Assembly (NCBI RefSeq): GCF_018619335.1
Contig: NZ_JAHHDX010000144.1
Span: forward strand, 50,103 to 114,102
Length of the DNA stretch: 64,000 bases
Direction of reading: 5' to 3'
DNA from: Alteromonas sp. ALT199
Lineage (GTDB): Bacteria; Pseudomonadota; Gammaproteobacteria; Enterobacterales; Alteromonadaceae
Part shown: positions 37,316 to 46,585 of the stretch, piece by piece
How the letters are laid out: the number at the start of each line of letters is the position of its first letter
Position numbering within the stretch: position 1 is the stretch's first letter
Translations under genes and position numbers: made by a program
Notes under the pieces: generated by a model
What the model was told of the DNA's origin: nothing
What the model saw: only the letters and a program-made list of their open reading frames with translations
The model's database searches: none

Positions 37316-38620
37316 ATGACAGAGCCTACAGAACAAGTAACAACCTTTACCGTGCTATTTGTCGACGACGAGCCTAATATTCTTCGTGCAATTAAACGCG
37401 CGCTATTCACTATGGATATTACGCTTTTGCTAGCCGATAGCGGCACTAAAGCGCTTGAGTTGATGAGCAATAACGAAGTACATGTCGTTATCTCAGACAT
37501 GAAAATGCCGCAAATGTCTGGTGCAGAATTCCTGGAACAAGTTGCCGTCAAATACCCAGAAACATTTAGGGTTGTTCTTACCGGTTATGCAGATATCGAA
37601 TCTACAATTAAGGCGGTAAACCAAGGCAAGATCCATCGCTATCTTCAAAAACCATGGGATAACCAAGAGCTTGTATCTGTAGTTGAAGAAGGGTTAGAAC
37701 GGGTTAAGTTGAAGGCTGAGAATACGCGCCTTCAAAAACTTACTCGCCTACAGAATAGGAAACTAAGAGACGTAAATGCATCACTTGAGCATGTAGTTCA
37801 AAAGCGTACACGCCAAATTAAAGCTGCACTGAACAAAATTGAAAAGCACAACATTGCGATGGAGCAAGTGCTATTTAACGTAATAAGCATTAACCCCGAC
37901 ATAAACGGAAAATTTGCCATTGAAGTAAGTGAGTTAGCGTCGAAGCTTGCGCGTATTGCCCGGCTAGAGAAAGACGAAATAAAACAAGTACGCTACGCAG
38001 GCCTTATTTGTGAACTTGGCCTTCTAGGGCTTGAAAGCGAAGACTTTAAAGCACCGTTTTCAAAGCTTAAATACCAACAGCAACAAAATTACTTATCGCA
38101 GACCAAGAAGGCCTCATTGATACTAGCGCCAGCTCACGAGCTGCAGCAGGTGTCAGATATTATTGAGTTTCAGTTCGAGCATTACAATGGCTCAGGCTTA
38201 TATAACAAAGTTGCCAAAGAAATTCCTGCAGGCGCGCGTATTTTGGCAATAGCTAGAGATTACTGGCGCTTAGTTACAGGCAGAATGAGTGGCGTTGAAA
38301 TGAGCCCTCGCGATGCTAAATTAGAAATGAAAAAGCACAGAAATACACGCTACGATGGCGAGTTTTTAGATCTTTTGCTAGAAGCAGAAGATGTAACCAC
38401 GTCTAAGCTACTTTCTACATCATTGAAAGCTTCACAACTGAAGGCGGGCATGGTGCTTGCCCAAAACTTATATAACGATAGCCATATTCTAATCCTACCT
38501 GAAGGTCATATATTTAGTAACGCGACCATACAAAAGCTCGTGCATTTTGAAGAAGAACGTGGAAAAGCGTTTAGTATTCAGATAGAACCAGAAGAGCTTT
38601 CTGCTACTATAAGTGAGTAA
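37316..38620 (+). CDS. Response regulator with a degenerate HD-GYP-like domain
   Basis: A 434-residue cytoplasmic protein. Residues 10-130 form a receiver (FVDDEPN; D61 in ISDMKMPQMSG; LTGYADI; KPWDNQEL), followed by a coiled coil (about 140-185) and a region patterned on HD-GYP phosphodiesterases (about 195-360). There FEHYNGSGLYNKVAKEIPAG and ARILAIARDYWRLVTGRM recall the second half of HD-GYP, but the HD pair is replaced by CELGLLGL and the HHE of the GYP half by QFEHYNGSG. Without metal ligands, c-di-GMP hydrolysis is unlikely. A C-terminal segment (about 375-430) resembles those of other marine RpfG-like proteins. It ends the signalling cassette. Confidence 0.85.
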   Translation: MTEPTEQVTTFTVLFVDDEPNILRAIKRALFTMDITLLLADSGTKALELMSNNEVHVVISDMKMPQMSGAEFLEQVAVKYPETFRVVLTGYADIESTIKAVNQGKIHRYLQKPWDNQELVSVVEEGLERVKLKAENTRLQKLTRLQNRKLRDVNASLEHVVQKRTRQIKAALNKIEKHNIAMEQVLFNVISINPDINGKFAIEVSELASKLARIARLEKDEIKQVRYAGLICELGLLGLESEDFKAPFSKLKYQQQQNYLSQTKKASLILAPAHELQQVSDIIEFQFEHYNGSGLYNKVAKEIPAGARILAIARDYWRLVTGRMSGVEMSPRDAKLEMKKHRNTRYDGEFLDLLLEAEDVTTSKLLSTSLKASQLKAGMVLAQNLYNDSHILILPEGHIFSNATIQKLVHFEEERGKAFSIQIEPEELSATISE

Positions 38621-38641
38621 GCTCTGAAGGTTATGTGCTGA

Positions 38642-38694
38642 AAAAGGGCAAGCGCGACATAATACATGTCTCGTTTCGCCTCGCCCTTTTATTT
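38642..38694 (+). terminator. Terminator of the signalling cassette
   Basis: AAAAGGGC and GCCCTTTT form the outer stem of a long hairpin, followed by ATTT. It lies 22 bases past the response-regulator stop. Confidence 0.6.
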
Positions 38695-38862
38695 ACAACG
38701 CACTGTCCCCATTGACTAACTAATTGAAATTCTATTGAGCAAATCTCGGTCTTTTGATTACTCTTGCAAACAGAACCGATAGCAGATGATTTGCTGTGCG
38801 AACGTGTTAGCGCGTATATACTTGTACTCACGTTCGTAAAACCGACAAAGAAGGCTTTTTGA

Positions 38863-40212
38863 ATGACACATTTTGATTATATTTGTATTGGTGGTGGCAG
38901 TGGCGGTATCGCATCTGCGAACCGTGCGGCGAAGCACGGAAAGAAAGCCGCTATCATTGAGGCGAAAGATATAGGCGGTACCTGTGTAAACGTTGGATGC
39001 GTACCGAAAAAAGCCATGTGGTACGGAGCCCAAATTGCTGAAGCTGTACACCGCTACGCACCTGAATATGGATTCGACTTGTCGGTAAATCATTTCAGTT
39101 GGGATAGCCTTATTGCCAGTCGTCAGGCCTATATCGAGCGTATTCATGCGTCTTACGATCGTGTGCTTACTGCAAACGACGTTACCTTGATTCGCGGTTT
39201 TGCAAAGTTTATTGATAACAACACGGTAGAAGTAAACGGCGAAAAGTATACGGCCGACCATATTACGATTGCCGTTGGCGGTCGCCCAATAGTCCCAGAC
39301 ATTGAAGGTGCCGAATACGGCATTGATTCTGATGGTTTCTTTGCGTTAAAGGAGCAGCCTAAGCGCACAGTCGTGGTTGGAGCGGGATATATTGGCGTTG
39401 AACTGGCCGGCGTACTTCATGCCCTTGGCACAGAATCGCACCTGGTCGTTCGAAAACACGCACCGCTACGAAACTTCGACCCCATTATTCATGAAACCTT
39501 AGTAGATATGATTCACGCTGAAGGCTGCAAACTACATAATCACACCAGCGTTGAGAAAGTAGAAAAGGCTGACGACGGTGAGCTTTCAGTGCATCTAACT
39601 AATGGCGAAGTGCTAAAAGCAGACTGCCTAATTTGGGCGATTGGCCGTAAGCCCTCTACTGACAAAATTGATATTGAAAACACCGACGTTGAGCTTAGTG
39701 AAGACGGTACGGTAAAAGTAGACAAATATCAAAATACCACAGCGAAAAACGTATATGCAGTGGGCGATATTACTGGTGAGGCAGAGTTAACGCCTGTTGC
39801 GATTAAGGCTGGAAGGTTGCTCAGTGAGCGTTTATTCAATGGTCAGAAAGATGCACATATGGACTATTCTTTAATTCCAACCGTTGTATTCAGCCATCCA
39901 CCTATCGGCACCATTGGTCTAACAGAAGAAGAAGCGATAAAAGAGCACGGTGAAGACAATATTAAGGTGTATACGTCTAGCTTTGCATCTATGTACACTG
40001 CGGTAACTCGTCACCGTCAAATGACCAAAATGAAGTTGGTATGTGCGGGCGACAACGAAAAAGTAGTGGGGTTACACGGTATTGGCCACGGCATGGATGA
40101 GATTCTACAAGGCTTCGCTGTTGCCATAAAAATGGGCGCGACCAAAGCTGACTTTGATGCATGTGTAGCTATTCACCCTACAAGTGGTGAAGAATTTGTC
40201 ACCATGACCTAA
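38863..40212 (+). CDS. gorA: Glutathione-disulfide reductase
   Basis: A 449-residue FAD flavoenzyme that reduces oxidised glutathione with NADPH. It has the FAD Rossmann motif [15 protein letters not shown], redox cysteines C41 and C46 in [17 protein letters not shown], the NAD(P) motif [15 protein letters not shown] followed by VVRKHAPLR (Arg for NADPH), [16 protein letters not shown], and the catalytic [11 protein letters not shown] at the C-terminus. Length and motifs match E. coli Gor. It is a single-gene unit with its terminator shared with the convergent oxidoreductase. Confidence 0.96.
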   Translation: MTHFDYICIGGGSGGIASANRAAKHGKKAAIIEAKDIGGTCVNVGCVPKKAMWYGAQIAEAVHRYAPEYGFDLSVNHFSWDSLIASRQAYIERIHASYDRVLTANDVTLIRGFAKFIDNNTVEVNGEKYTADHITIAVGGRPIVPDIEGAEYGIDSDGFFALKEQPKRTVVVGAGYIGVELAGVLHALGTESHLVVRKHAPLRNFDPIIHETLVDMIHAEGCKLHNHTSVEKVEKADDGELSVHLTNGEVLKADCLIWAIGRKPSTDKIDIENTDVELSEDGTVKVDKYQNTTAKNVYAVGDITGEAELTPVAIKAGRLLSERLFNGQKDAHMDYSLIPTVVFSHPPIGTIGLTEEEAIKEHGEDNIKVYTSSFASMYTAVTRHRQMTKMKLVCAGDNEKVVGLHGIGHGMDEILQGFAVAIKMGATKADFDACVAIHPTSGEEFVTMT

Positions 40213-40343
40213 AGGGTGCGTTCTTCACTGATGGGCTTGATATAGATAAGTTGTTGCAGAACAATTTGTGAAATATAGCGATATGCAAACTCGCAGGTGA
40301 AAGTACAGTGAGTAGAAGGCCTACTTGTTGAACACCTCACTAC

Positions 40344-40384
40344 AAAAACCGGCATTTATTTGTAAGTAAATGCCGGTTTTTTTT
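40344..40384. terminator. Bidirectional terminator
   Basis: AAAAACCGGCATTTA and TAAATGCCGGTTTTT pair perfectly over 15 bases with an 8-base loop and T-runs on both sides. It separates convergent gorA and the molybdopterin oxidoreductase gene. Confidence 0.9.
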
Positions 40385-40390
40385 ACGCGC

Positions 40391-42643
40391 TTAGCTTGCT
40401 TTTTCTAGCTCGACGGGTACACCGTTCAACACTGCATTGCCAGACAATTCATCCACCAGTAAATCGTCAGTAAGTATGTTGGTGTTTACACCCGGATGCT
40501 GACTTGCCACAGACAACTTTATACCTTTCTTGTTATGTCCCCATCCATGTGGGATAGACACCACACCTGGCATAATTGCATCCGTGATTTCAGCCTCTAT
40601 GGTGACTTGGCCCACTCGTGATTTCACGCGTACCTCATCGCCATCTGCAATGCCGTATCTTGCCCCGTCATCAGGGTGAAGCTGGAGCGTACAGCGGTTG
40701 TTGCCTTTCACCATACGGGGGCTGTTGTGCAGCCACGAATTATTGGTTTTAATATGTCTTCGCCCTATCAAAACGAGGGGCTGATTTTGTGCTGTAACAT
40801 AGCTCGCTTTTCCAAAGAAATGCGTGTTTACCCTGTCCAAATCAGCCATGAAGTAAGCAAAATCTAAGTGAATCTTTTTATCTTCATGGAACAATGCATG
40901 AGGCAGAGACGGTTGCAGCGGGCCTAAATCAATACCATGCGGATGTGCTTTAAGCATATCAAGGGACAACCCCCGCGCTCGAGCATCAAATGAAACCTTA
41001 CTTGAGTCTGCAGTTGAACTTTCGCTTAAGTGAGTACTTGAGTTATCACTAGCAGCTCCCTCTTCAGACAGGGCTCGACTATAAAGCCCTGATTTTAATA
41101 AATCGTCCACGACACCTTTAGGTTGCTTGCCCCAAAGCCCAGCGTAGTGGGCTGTGTTTTTTCCGTTTAGCGCATCGAGCCGTTCTGCCAAAGACAAATA
41201 AATCTGCCAATCGGTAAGCTGATCTTTATCGACCTCCACCACAGCTTCAGAATATTTAGCAAAGTTACGTACCGCAAAATTATGAAATACAACGTCGTAG
41301 TGGTCGCGTTCTAGCGCAGTTACCGGTGGAAGAATAACATCAGCATGACGAGAGGTTTCGGTAACGTAGAAGTCTACGGCGACCATAAAATCGAGTTCTT
41401 CAAATGCTCTATCAAGTTGCTCTGCGTTTGGCGTGGTGACAACAGGGTTGCCCGCACCAACGACCATGGCCTTAATTTGACCTTCTCCTGGGGTTAAAAT
41501 TTCCTCGGCCAAACACGCTACAGGGTATTCGCCCGCAAAAGCAGGAAGCCCTCTAACCCGAGAGCTAAACCCACCCATACTTCCTTTACCTGATACTGGC
41601 AAAATATCTGCTGCTGGCTGGGTAAACATCATGCCGCCGCGCTTATCTAAATTCCCTGTAAGCATGTTAAACAGCATAATGAGGTATTGGGTTAGTGTTC
41701 CAAACGCTTGAACGCTTGCTCCCATTCTGCCATAGCAAACTGCAGATTCTGCATTACAGAAATCGACAACAAGCTGCGTTATCTGTGAAGCTGAAATCCC
41801 CGTTAGCTCGCTCACTTTTTGCACAGAGTAATCTTTAACGTAATTTTCAACTTCTTTTATATCTTCTGCATAGGGCAAAATCCCATCCATCTTGTGTAAC
41901 TGCTTTTCAAACAGCACATTCAGCATAGCCAGTAATAACAGTACGTCGCTTCCTGGGCGAATAAAGTGATGCTCGCAGCTGATATCGGCAGTTTCACTTC
42001 GTTTAGGGTCAATAACGACGACTTTTCCGCTACGCTGTTGAATGCCCTTTAAGCGTTTTTTCACGTTAGGCACTGTCATAATGCTGCCATTAGATGCCAG
42101 AGGGTTTCCACCAATGATCATAAAGTGCTGAGTATGATCGATATCGGGAATTGGAACTTGCGACATATGACCAAACAGCCTGCGGCTAATGATGTGGTGG
42201 GGTAGTTGGTCAACCGACGTAGCAGAATAACGATTATGGGTTTTAAGAGCCCTATAGAAATAGGGCCCGAACAATATCGACCCCATATTGTGCGCATTAG
42301 GATTCCCTAAATACACGCCTACCGCATTGCTGCCGTGTGCCTGCTGAATATTGTGTAGGTTGTTAGCGACCAGCTCAAAGGCTTCATCCCAGGTGATCTC
42401 TTCCCAGGCGCTCTCTTCTCCTTCAAGTCTTACCCTTTTTATCGGGCGTTTTAAGCGATCAGGGTCGTCGTACAAATCTTTTAGCGCACTGGCTTTCGGA
42501 CAAATATGACCTTGGCTAAAGGGGTTCTCTTTATCCCCTTTTATTGACAGTATTTGACGGCCTTTTGTTGCTACTTCAATACCACACATTGCTTCACACA
42601 GTGTACAAGTAGAATAATGTAATTGTTGTTCAGCGTTGCTCAC
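40391..42643 (-). CDS. Single-subunit molybdopterin oxidoreductase
   Basis: A 750-residue cytoplasmic (no Tat signal) molybdenum enzyme of the DMSO-reductase superfamily. The N-terminal [4Fe-4S] site has C13, C16, C20 (CTLCEAMC) and C48 (GHICPKA). bis-MGD-binding blocks follow: GVYLGNPNAHNMGSILF, FMIIGGNPLASNGSIMTVPN, VVVIDPKRSETADISCEHHF, MVVGAGNPVVTTPNAEQL, and a C-terminal domain with SIPHGWGHN. At the usual metal-ligand position, SATSVDQLPHH shows no Cys or Sec. No partner subunit is adjacent. Similar genes are annotated as formate dehydrogenase-like or polysulfide/nitrate reductase-like; the substrate is unknown. Confidence 0.88.
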   Translation of the reverse strand: MSNAEQQLHYSTCTLCEAMCGIEVATKGRQILSIKGDKENPFSQGHICPKASALKDLYDDPDRLKRPIKRVRLEGEESAWEEITWDEAFELVANNLHNIQQAHGSNAVGVYLGNPNAHNMGSILFGPYFYRALKTHNRYSATSVDQLPHHIISRRLFGHMSQVPIPDIDHTQHFMIIGGNPLASNGSIMTVPNVKKRLKGIQQRSGKVVVIDPKRSETADISCEHHFIRPGSDVLLLLAMLNVLFEKQLHKMDGILPYAEDIKEVENYVKDYSVQKVSELTGISASQITQLVVDFCNAESAVCYGRMGASVQAFGTLTQYLIMLFNMLTGNLDKRGGMMFTQPAADILPVSGKGSMGGFSSRVRGLPAFAGEYPVACLAEEILTPGEGQIKAMVVGAGNPVVTTPNAEQLDRAFEELDFMVAVDFYVTETSRHADVILPPVTALERDHYDVVFHNFAVRNFAKYSEAVVEVDKDQLTDWQIYLSLAERLDALNGKNTAHYAGLWGKQPKGVVDDLLKSGLYSRALSEEGAASDNSSTHLSESSTADSSKVSFDARARGLSLDMLKAHPHGIDLGPLQPSLPHALFHEDKKIHLDFAYFMADLDRVNTHFFGKASYVTAQNQPLVLIGRRHIKTNNSWLHNSPRMVKGNNRCTLQLHPDDGARYGIADGDEVRVKSRVGQVTIEAEITDAIMPGVVSIPHGWGHNKKGIKLSVASQHPGVNTNILTDDLLVDELSGNAVLNGVPVELEKAS

Positions 42644-43172
42644 GGTAATTCCTACACAATCTATTGTTAATAACTTGTTATGAAGTTAGCGATTATTGCT
42701 GTAATAGACAAGCATCATTGAGAGTGATGGTAGGTGGACAGGACTATCTGAAGTCGATAAGCGGTTGTTTTAGCAGCGGCAGTTTTTTAAACCCTAACTC
42801 TATGACGCTTTAGCAACATAGCAGCGCCGCTATCTTCCATTTAGCGCTGCAAGTATGTGCGCTGATAGCTTAGACCAACTTCTGAGCAGCGCTTTTACAA
42901 CAAGGTGTGGTCGTCATACCTAAAGTCTCGAAATATTGCTCAAATTTAGCGAATTAAATGTGAAACAAGCGCAAGCGTTAACAACGCTTGAAAATTGTTC
43001 AATGTGAGTTAAGCGCTAATATCAGGCTTGCAATCGCATTAGCTAAATAAATATCTCTCACTTTGCAGTAATATTAACCCTAGTTTTACAATTTAAGAGT
43101 ACGTAGTTTCACGTTTAGTCATGTACTCTGATGTAGACAGAAAATAAATAACAAGCACCTGGAAACACCAAT
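42644..43172. other. Intergenic region between divergent genes
   Basis: 529 bases between the molybdopterin oxidoreductase and the amidohydrolase gene. It should contain both promoters. No coding frame, repeat or known operator was found. Confidence 0.4.
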
Positions 43173-46100
43173 ATGATAACAACAAAGAAAAGTTTACTGG
43201 CCATCACGCTAGTAAGCGCTCTGGGCTTGGGCGTAGCACCTACTTTATACGCTCAAAACGACAGTGAAGAAAATACAGAATACGAGCTCGATAAGTGGGA
43301 AGTGAGTACCCCCCCTTACGCGCTAAACGAAGTTAACATTAAAACCAACGAGACCACATGGTCTAGCTTAGACGTTGCTCCCAACGGCAAGTTCATGGTT
43401 TTTGACATGCTGGGCGACTTGTACAAAGTTGACATGAGTGGCGGCGATGCAACGCCGCTTACCCAAGATTTTGCGTGGAATATTCACCCTGCAATTTCTC
43501 CCGATGGAAAACAGGTTGCGTTTATCTCAGATAAAGATGGGTTAAGCAATGTGTGGGTTATGGATATTGACGGCAGCAATCTTCGTCAGGTAACCAAAGA
43601 AAAGAGTAATCTTATCCACTCACCTAAATGGAGCCCAGACGGCGAATACCTAGTGGTAACTAAAGGCATTATGTCTAGCCGCAGTATTCCGGCAGGCGAG
43701 ATTTGGATGTACCACAAATCCGGCGGCGACGGCCTTCAAATTAAAGCCCGTAACAGTGGCAAACGCGACCAACAAAACATTGCCGACCCTGTGTTTTCTC
43801 ACGACGGTAAGTACATTTACTTTACCGAAAATACGGTTCCAGGCGCCCACTTTGAATACAACCGGGACCCGCTAGAGGGCATTTTTGCTATCACTCGCTA
43901 CGACCGCGAGACCGGCGAAGAGAGCCGCTACATAAGCGGTACAGGCGGCGCGGTAGTCCCTACGCCATCTCCTGATGGAAAATACATAGCTTTTGTACGC
44001 CGCGTTAAAGACAGAACCGCGCTTTTCATTAAAGACATCAAGACAGGTGTAGAAACACCGCTGACATTGGAATTAGAGCGTGACATGCAAGAAGGTTTTG
44101 GCTCAGAAGGCTACTTTGCCTACTTTGACTGGATGCCTGACAGCAGCAAAATTGTATATTGGACAGGCGGTAAGTTTCACACCATCGACGTGGAAGATAA
44201 AGCCACCAGCACCATGGAGGTGACCGTTGAAGGCACGGTGAAATTTGCTGATGCGTTACGTTTTGACGTTGATGTAGCACCTGATGAATTTGACGTTCGC
44301 ATGATCCGCTGGTCGCAAATGTCGCCCAACGGTAAAACTGTTCTCTTCCAAGCACTAGGAAAGCTATACGTGCGCGACATAAAGTCGGGCAAAATTAAGC
44401 GCCTGACTAAACAAAACGACCATGATGAGTACTATCCCCGCTTTTCTAACGACGGAAAATCAATTGTTTATACGACTTGGAATGACCAAGACTTAGGCAC
44501 CGTTCGCGTAGTTTCTGCCCGCGGTGGTAAAGGAAAAGTCATTACCCAGCAGCCAGGCCACTACATTGAGCCGTCGTTCTCTGCCGATGGCGAGAAAGTA
44601 GTTTTCCGCAAGTTTACGGGCGGCTACTTGCTAGACCCGAAATACTCAGTTGAGCCAGGAATTTACGTAGCAGACCTTGAAGAAGATACGGTCGAAAAAA
44701 TCTCTGAAGGCGGCTACAACGCGCATTTCGCCGGTAGCGATGACCGCGTATATTTCACCGAGTCAGCTGGCGGCGAAGCCTATTATGAAACGCAACTTTC
44801 TAGCGTTAACTTTAAAGGTAACGACAAGCGAACTCATCTATACGGCGCAGATAAGGTGAGTGAGTACAAACTTTCACACGATAAGAAGTGGGTAGCTTTT
44901 GTATATCAATTTAAAACCTACGTGGCGCCTTTTGTTGAAAATGGTAAGCGCGTTACCATAGGTCCGAACATGACCTCACTGCCGGTAACGCAGCTTTCAA
45001 GCCGTGCGGGTGAATATCTGACGTGGTCGCCTGATAACAAAACCCTAAGCTGGTTTAACGGCCCTACGCTGTTTAGTCGTTCACTAGATGAAGCCTTTGC
45101 CTTTGTTGACGGCGCAGCTGAAACTTTGCCTGAGCCAGTCGCTGAAGGTATGGATTTATCGTTCACTACTAAAGCTGATAAGCCATCTGGTTACAAAGCC
45201 TTGGTTGGCGGTAAAGTGGTAACCATGCGCGATGCTGACAATACCCAAGAGGTGATTGAAGATGGCGTTGTGCTTATTAAAGACAATCGCATTGAAGCGG
45301 TGGGTAAACGTGGCGACGTCACCATCCCTGAAGGCGCTATGCAGATAGACACCTCAGGTAAAACTATTATTCCAGGGCTAGTTGATGCGCACGCTCACGG
45401 TTCGCAGGGCCGAAATGAAATTATTCCTCAGCAAAACTGGAGTCAGTACTCGAATGTGTCGTTCGGTGTAACAACCATTCATGACCCATCAAACGACACG
45501 ACAGAAATTTTTGCTGCGGCAGAATTACAGCGTAAAGGCGATATAGTTGCGCCGCGTATCTACTCCACCGGCACCATTTTATACGGTGCGGAAGGACTAG
45601 GTTACAAAGCGATTATCAACAACTACGAAGATGCCTATTTCCATGTAGAGCGCCTAAAAGAAGCCGGTGCTATTTCGGTTAAAAGTTACAACCAGCCGCG
45701 TCGCGACCAGCGTCAGCAGGTACTGTGGGCAGCAAAAAATCAAGAGATGATGGTGGTGCCTGAAGGTGGCGGTAAGCTTCAGCAGAACCTGACTATGCTG
45801 GTAGACGGTCACACCGGCCTTGAACACAGTATTCCTGTTGAAAAAGGCTACAGCGACGTAACTCAGCTATGGAAAGCTACAGAGTTTGGCTACACGCCGA
45901 CCTTTGTTGTGTCGTACGGCGGCATGATGGGTGAAGAGTACTGGTACGACAAAACAGAAGTGTGGAAGAACCCGCGTCTTCTTCGCTATACCCCGTCAAC
46001 AATTCTAGATAGACGCGCTATTCGCAGACCAACTGCGCCAGAAAACCAGTACAACCACCAAAACGTAGCCAGCTACGCCAAAGAGCTTCGAGATAATGGG

Positions 46101-46508
46101 GTCAGTGTACATATTGGCGCCCACGGTCAGCGTGAAGGCTTAGCTGCGCACTGGGAGCTGTGGATCATGGAACAAGGCGGCTTCACGCCATGGGAAGCAC
46201 TGCGTGGCGGCACTATCGATGGCGCGAAACACCTAGGTATGGGCAAAGATCTTGGCAGTATCGAAAAAGGTAAACTTGCTGACCTAGCGGTGATTGATGG
46301 CGACGTACTAAGCGACATTAGAAAGAGTGAATTCGTAGAATACACTGTACTGAATGGACGCGTATACGAGTCGGCCACCATGAACGAGGTAGGCAGCAAA
46401 GAAAAACGCAAGCCCTTTTTCTTCGAACAAGACAATGCCACCTTTATGCCGCAGCAAACGGCAGATGAAGTGGAAGCGAAAGCACACCACTATCATTGGG
46501 AGCATTAA
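43173..46508 (+). CDS. Large secreted beta-propeller plus amidohydrolase protein
   Basis: A 1111-residue protein with a signal peptide (ending near TLYAQ). Residues about 50-660 carry WD40-like/TolB-type (PD40) repeats of the form AISPDGKQVAFISDKDGLSN, KWSPDGEYLVVTKG and PTPSPDGKYIAFVRRVKDR. Residues about 675-1090 form an amidohydrolase: GKTIIPGLVDAHAHGSQGRN (metal H-x-H), GVTTIHDPSND, the bridging-Lys-like SVKSYNQPRR, GLEHSIPVEKG, HIGAHGQREGLAAHWE and GSIEKGKLADLAVIDGD. It is one polypeptide acting in the periplasm or outside; the propeller may gate or capture the substrate, as in tricorn-like and imidazolonepropionase-like hybrids. Substrate unknown; dipeptide or cyclic amide hydrolysis are possibilities. 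Confidence 0.9.
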   Translation: MITTKKSLLAITLVSALGLGVAPTLYAQNDSEENTEYELDKWEVSTPPYALNEVNIKTNETTWSSLDVAPNGKFMVFDMLGDLYKVDMSGGDATPLTQDFAWNIHPAISPDGKQVAFISDKDGLSNVWVMDIDGSNLRQVTKEKSNLIHSPKWSPDGEYLVVTKGIMSSRSIPAGEIWMYHKSGGDGLQIKARNSGKRDQQNIADPVFSHDGKYIYFTENTVPGAHFEYNRDPLEGIFAITRYDRETGEESRYISGTGGAVVPTPSPDGKYIAFVRRVKDRTALFIKDIKTGVETPLTLELERDMQEGFGSEGYFAYFDWMPDSSKIVYWTGGKFHTIDVEDKATSTMEVTVEGTVKFADALRFDVDVAPDEFDVRMIRWSQMSPNGKTVLFQALGKLYVRDIKSGKIKRLTKQNDHDEYYPRFSNDGKSIVYTTWNDQDLGTVRVVSARGGKGKVITQQPGHYIEPSFSADGEKVVFRKFTGGYLLDPKYSVEPGIYVADLEEDTVEKISEGGYNAHFAGSDDRVYFTESAGGEAYYETQLSSVNFKGNDKRTHLYGADKVSEYKLSHDKKWVAFVYQFKTYVAPFVENGKRVTIGPNMTSLPVTQLSSRAGEYLTWSPDNKTLSWFNGPTLFSRSLDEAFAFVDGAAETLPEPVAEGMDLSFTTKADKPSGYKALVGGKVVTMRDADNTQEVIEDGVVLIKDNRIEAVGKRGDVTIPEGAMQIDTSGKTIIPGLVDAHAHGSQGRNEIIPQQNWSQYSNVSFGVTTIHDPSNDTTEIFAAAELQRKGDIVAPRIYSTGTILYGAEGLGYKAIINNYEDAYFHVERLKEAGAISVKSYNQPRRDQRQQVLWAAKNQEMMVVPEGGGKLQQNLTMLVDGHTGLEHSIPVEKGYSDVTQLWKATEFGYTPTFVVSYGGMMGEEYWYDKTEVWKNPRLLRYTPSTILDRRAIRRPTAPENQYNHQNVASYAKELRDNGVSVHIGAHGQREGLAAHWELWIMEQGGFTPWEALRGGTIDGAKHLGMGKDLGSIEKGKLADLAVIDGDVLSDIRKSEFVEYTVLNGRVYESATMNEVGSKEKRKPFFFEQDNATFMPQQTADEVEAKAHHYHWEH

Positions 46509-46525
46509 TAAGTGAACCGCTAAAC

Positions 46526-46560
46526 AAAAGGGGCTTCACATTATGTAAAGCCCCTTTTTA
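46526..46560. terminator. Terminator between convergent genes
   Basis: AAAAGGGGCTT and AAGCCCCTTTT pair around an 11-base loop, with T-runs usable on both strands. Confidence 0.85.
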
Positions 46561-46585
46561 CTCTCCGTCATTTTATTTAGTCTTG

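Noticed and set aside
40391..42643. Calling the molybdopterin enzyme a formate dehydrogenase
   Set aside because: No Cys or Sec at the metal-ligand position and no partner subunits; the substrate cannot be assigned.
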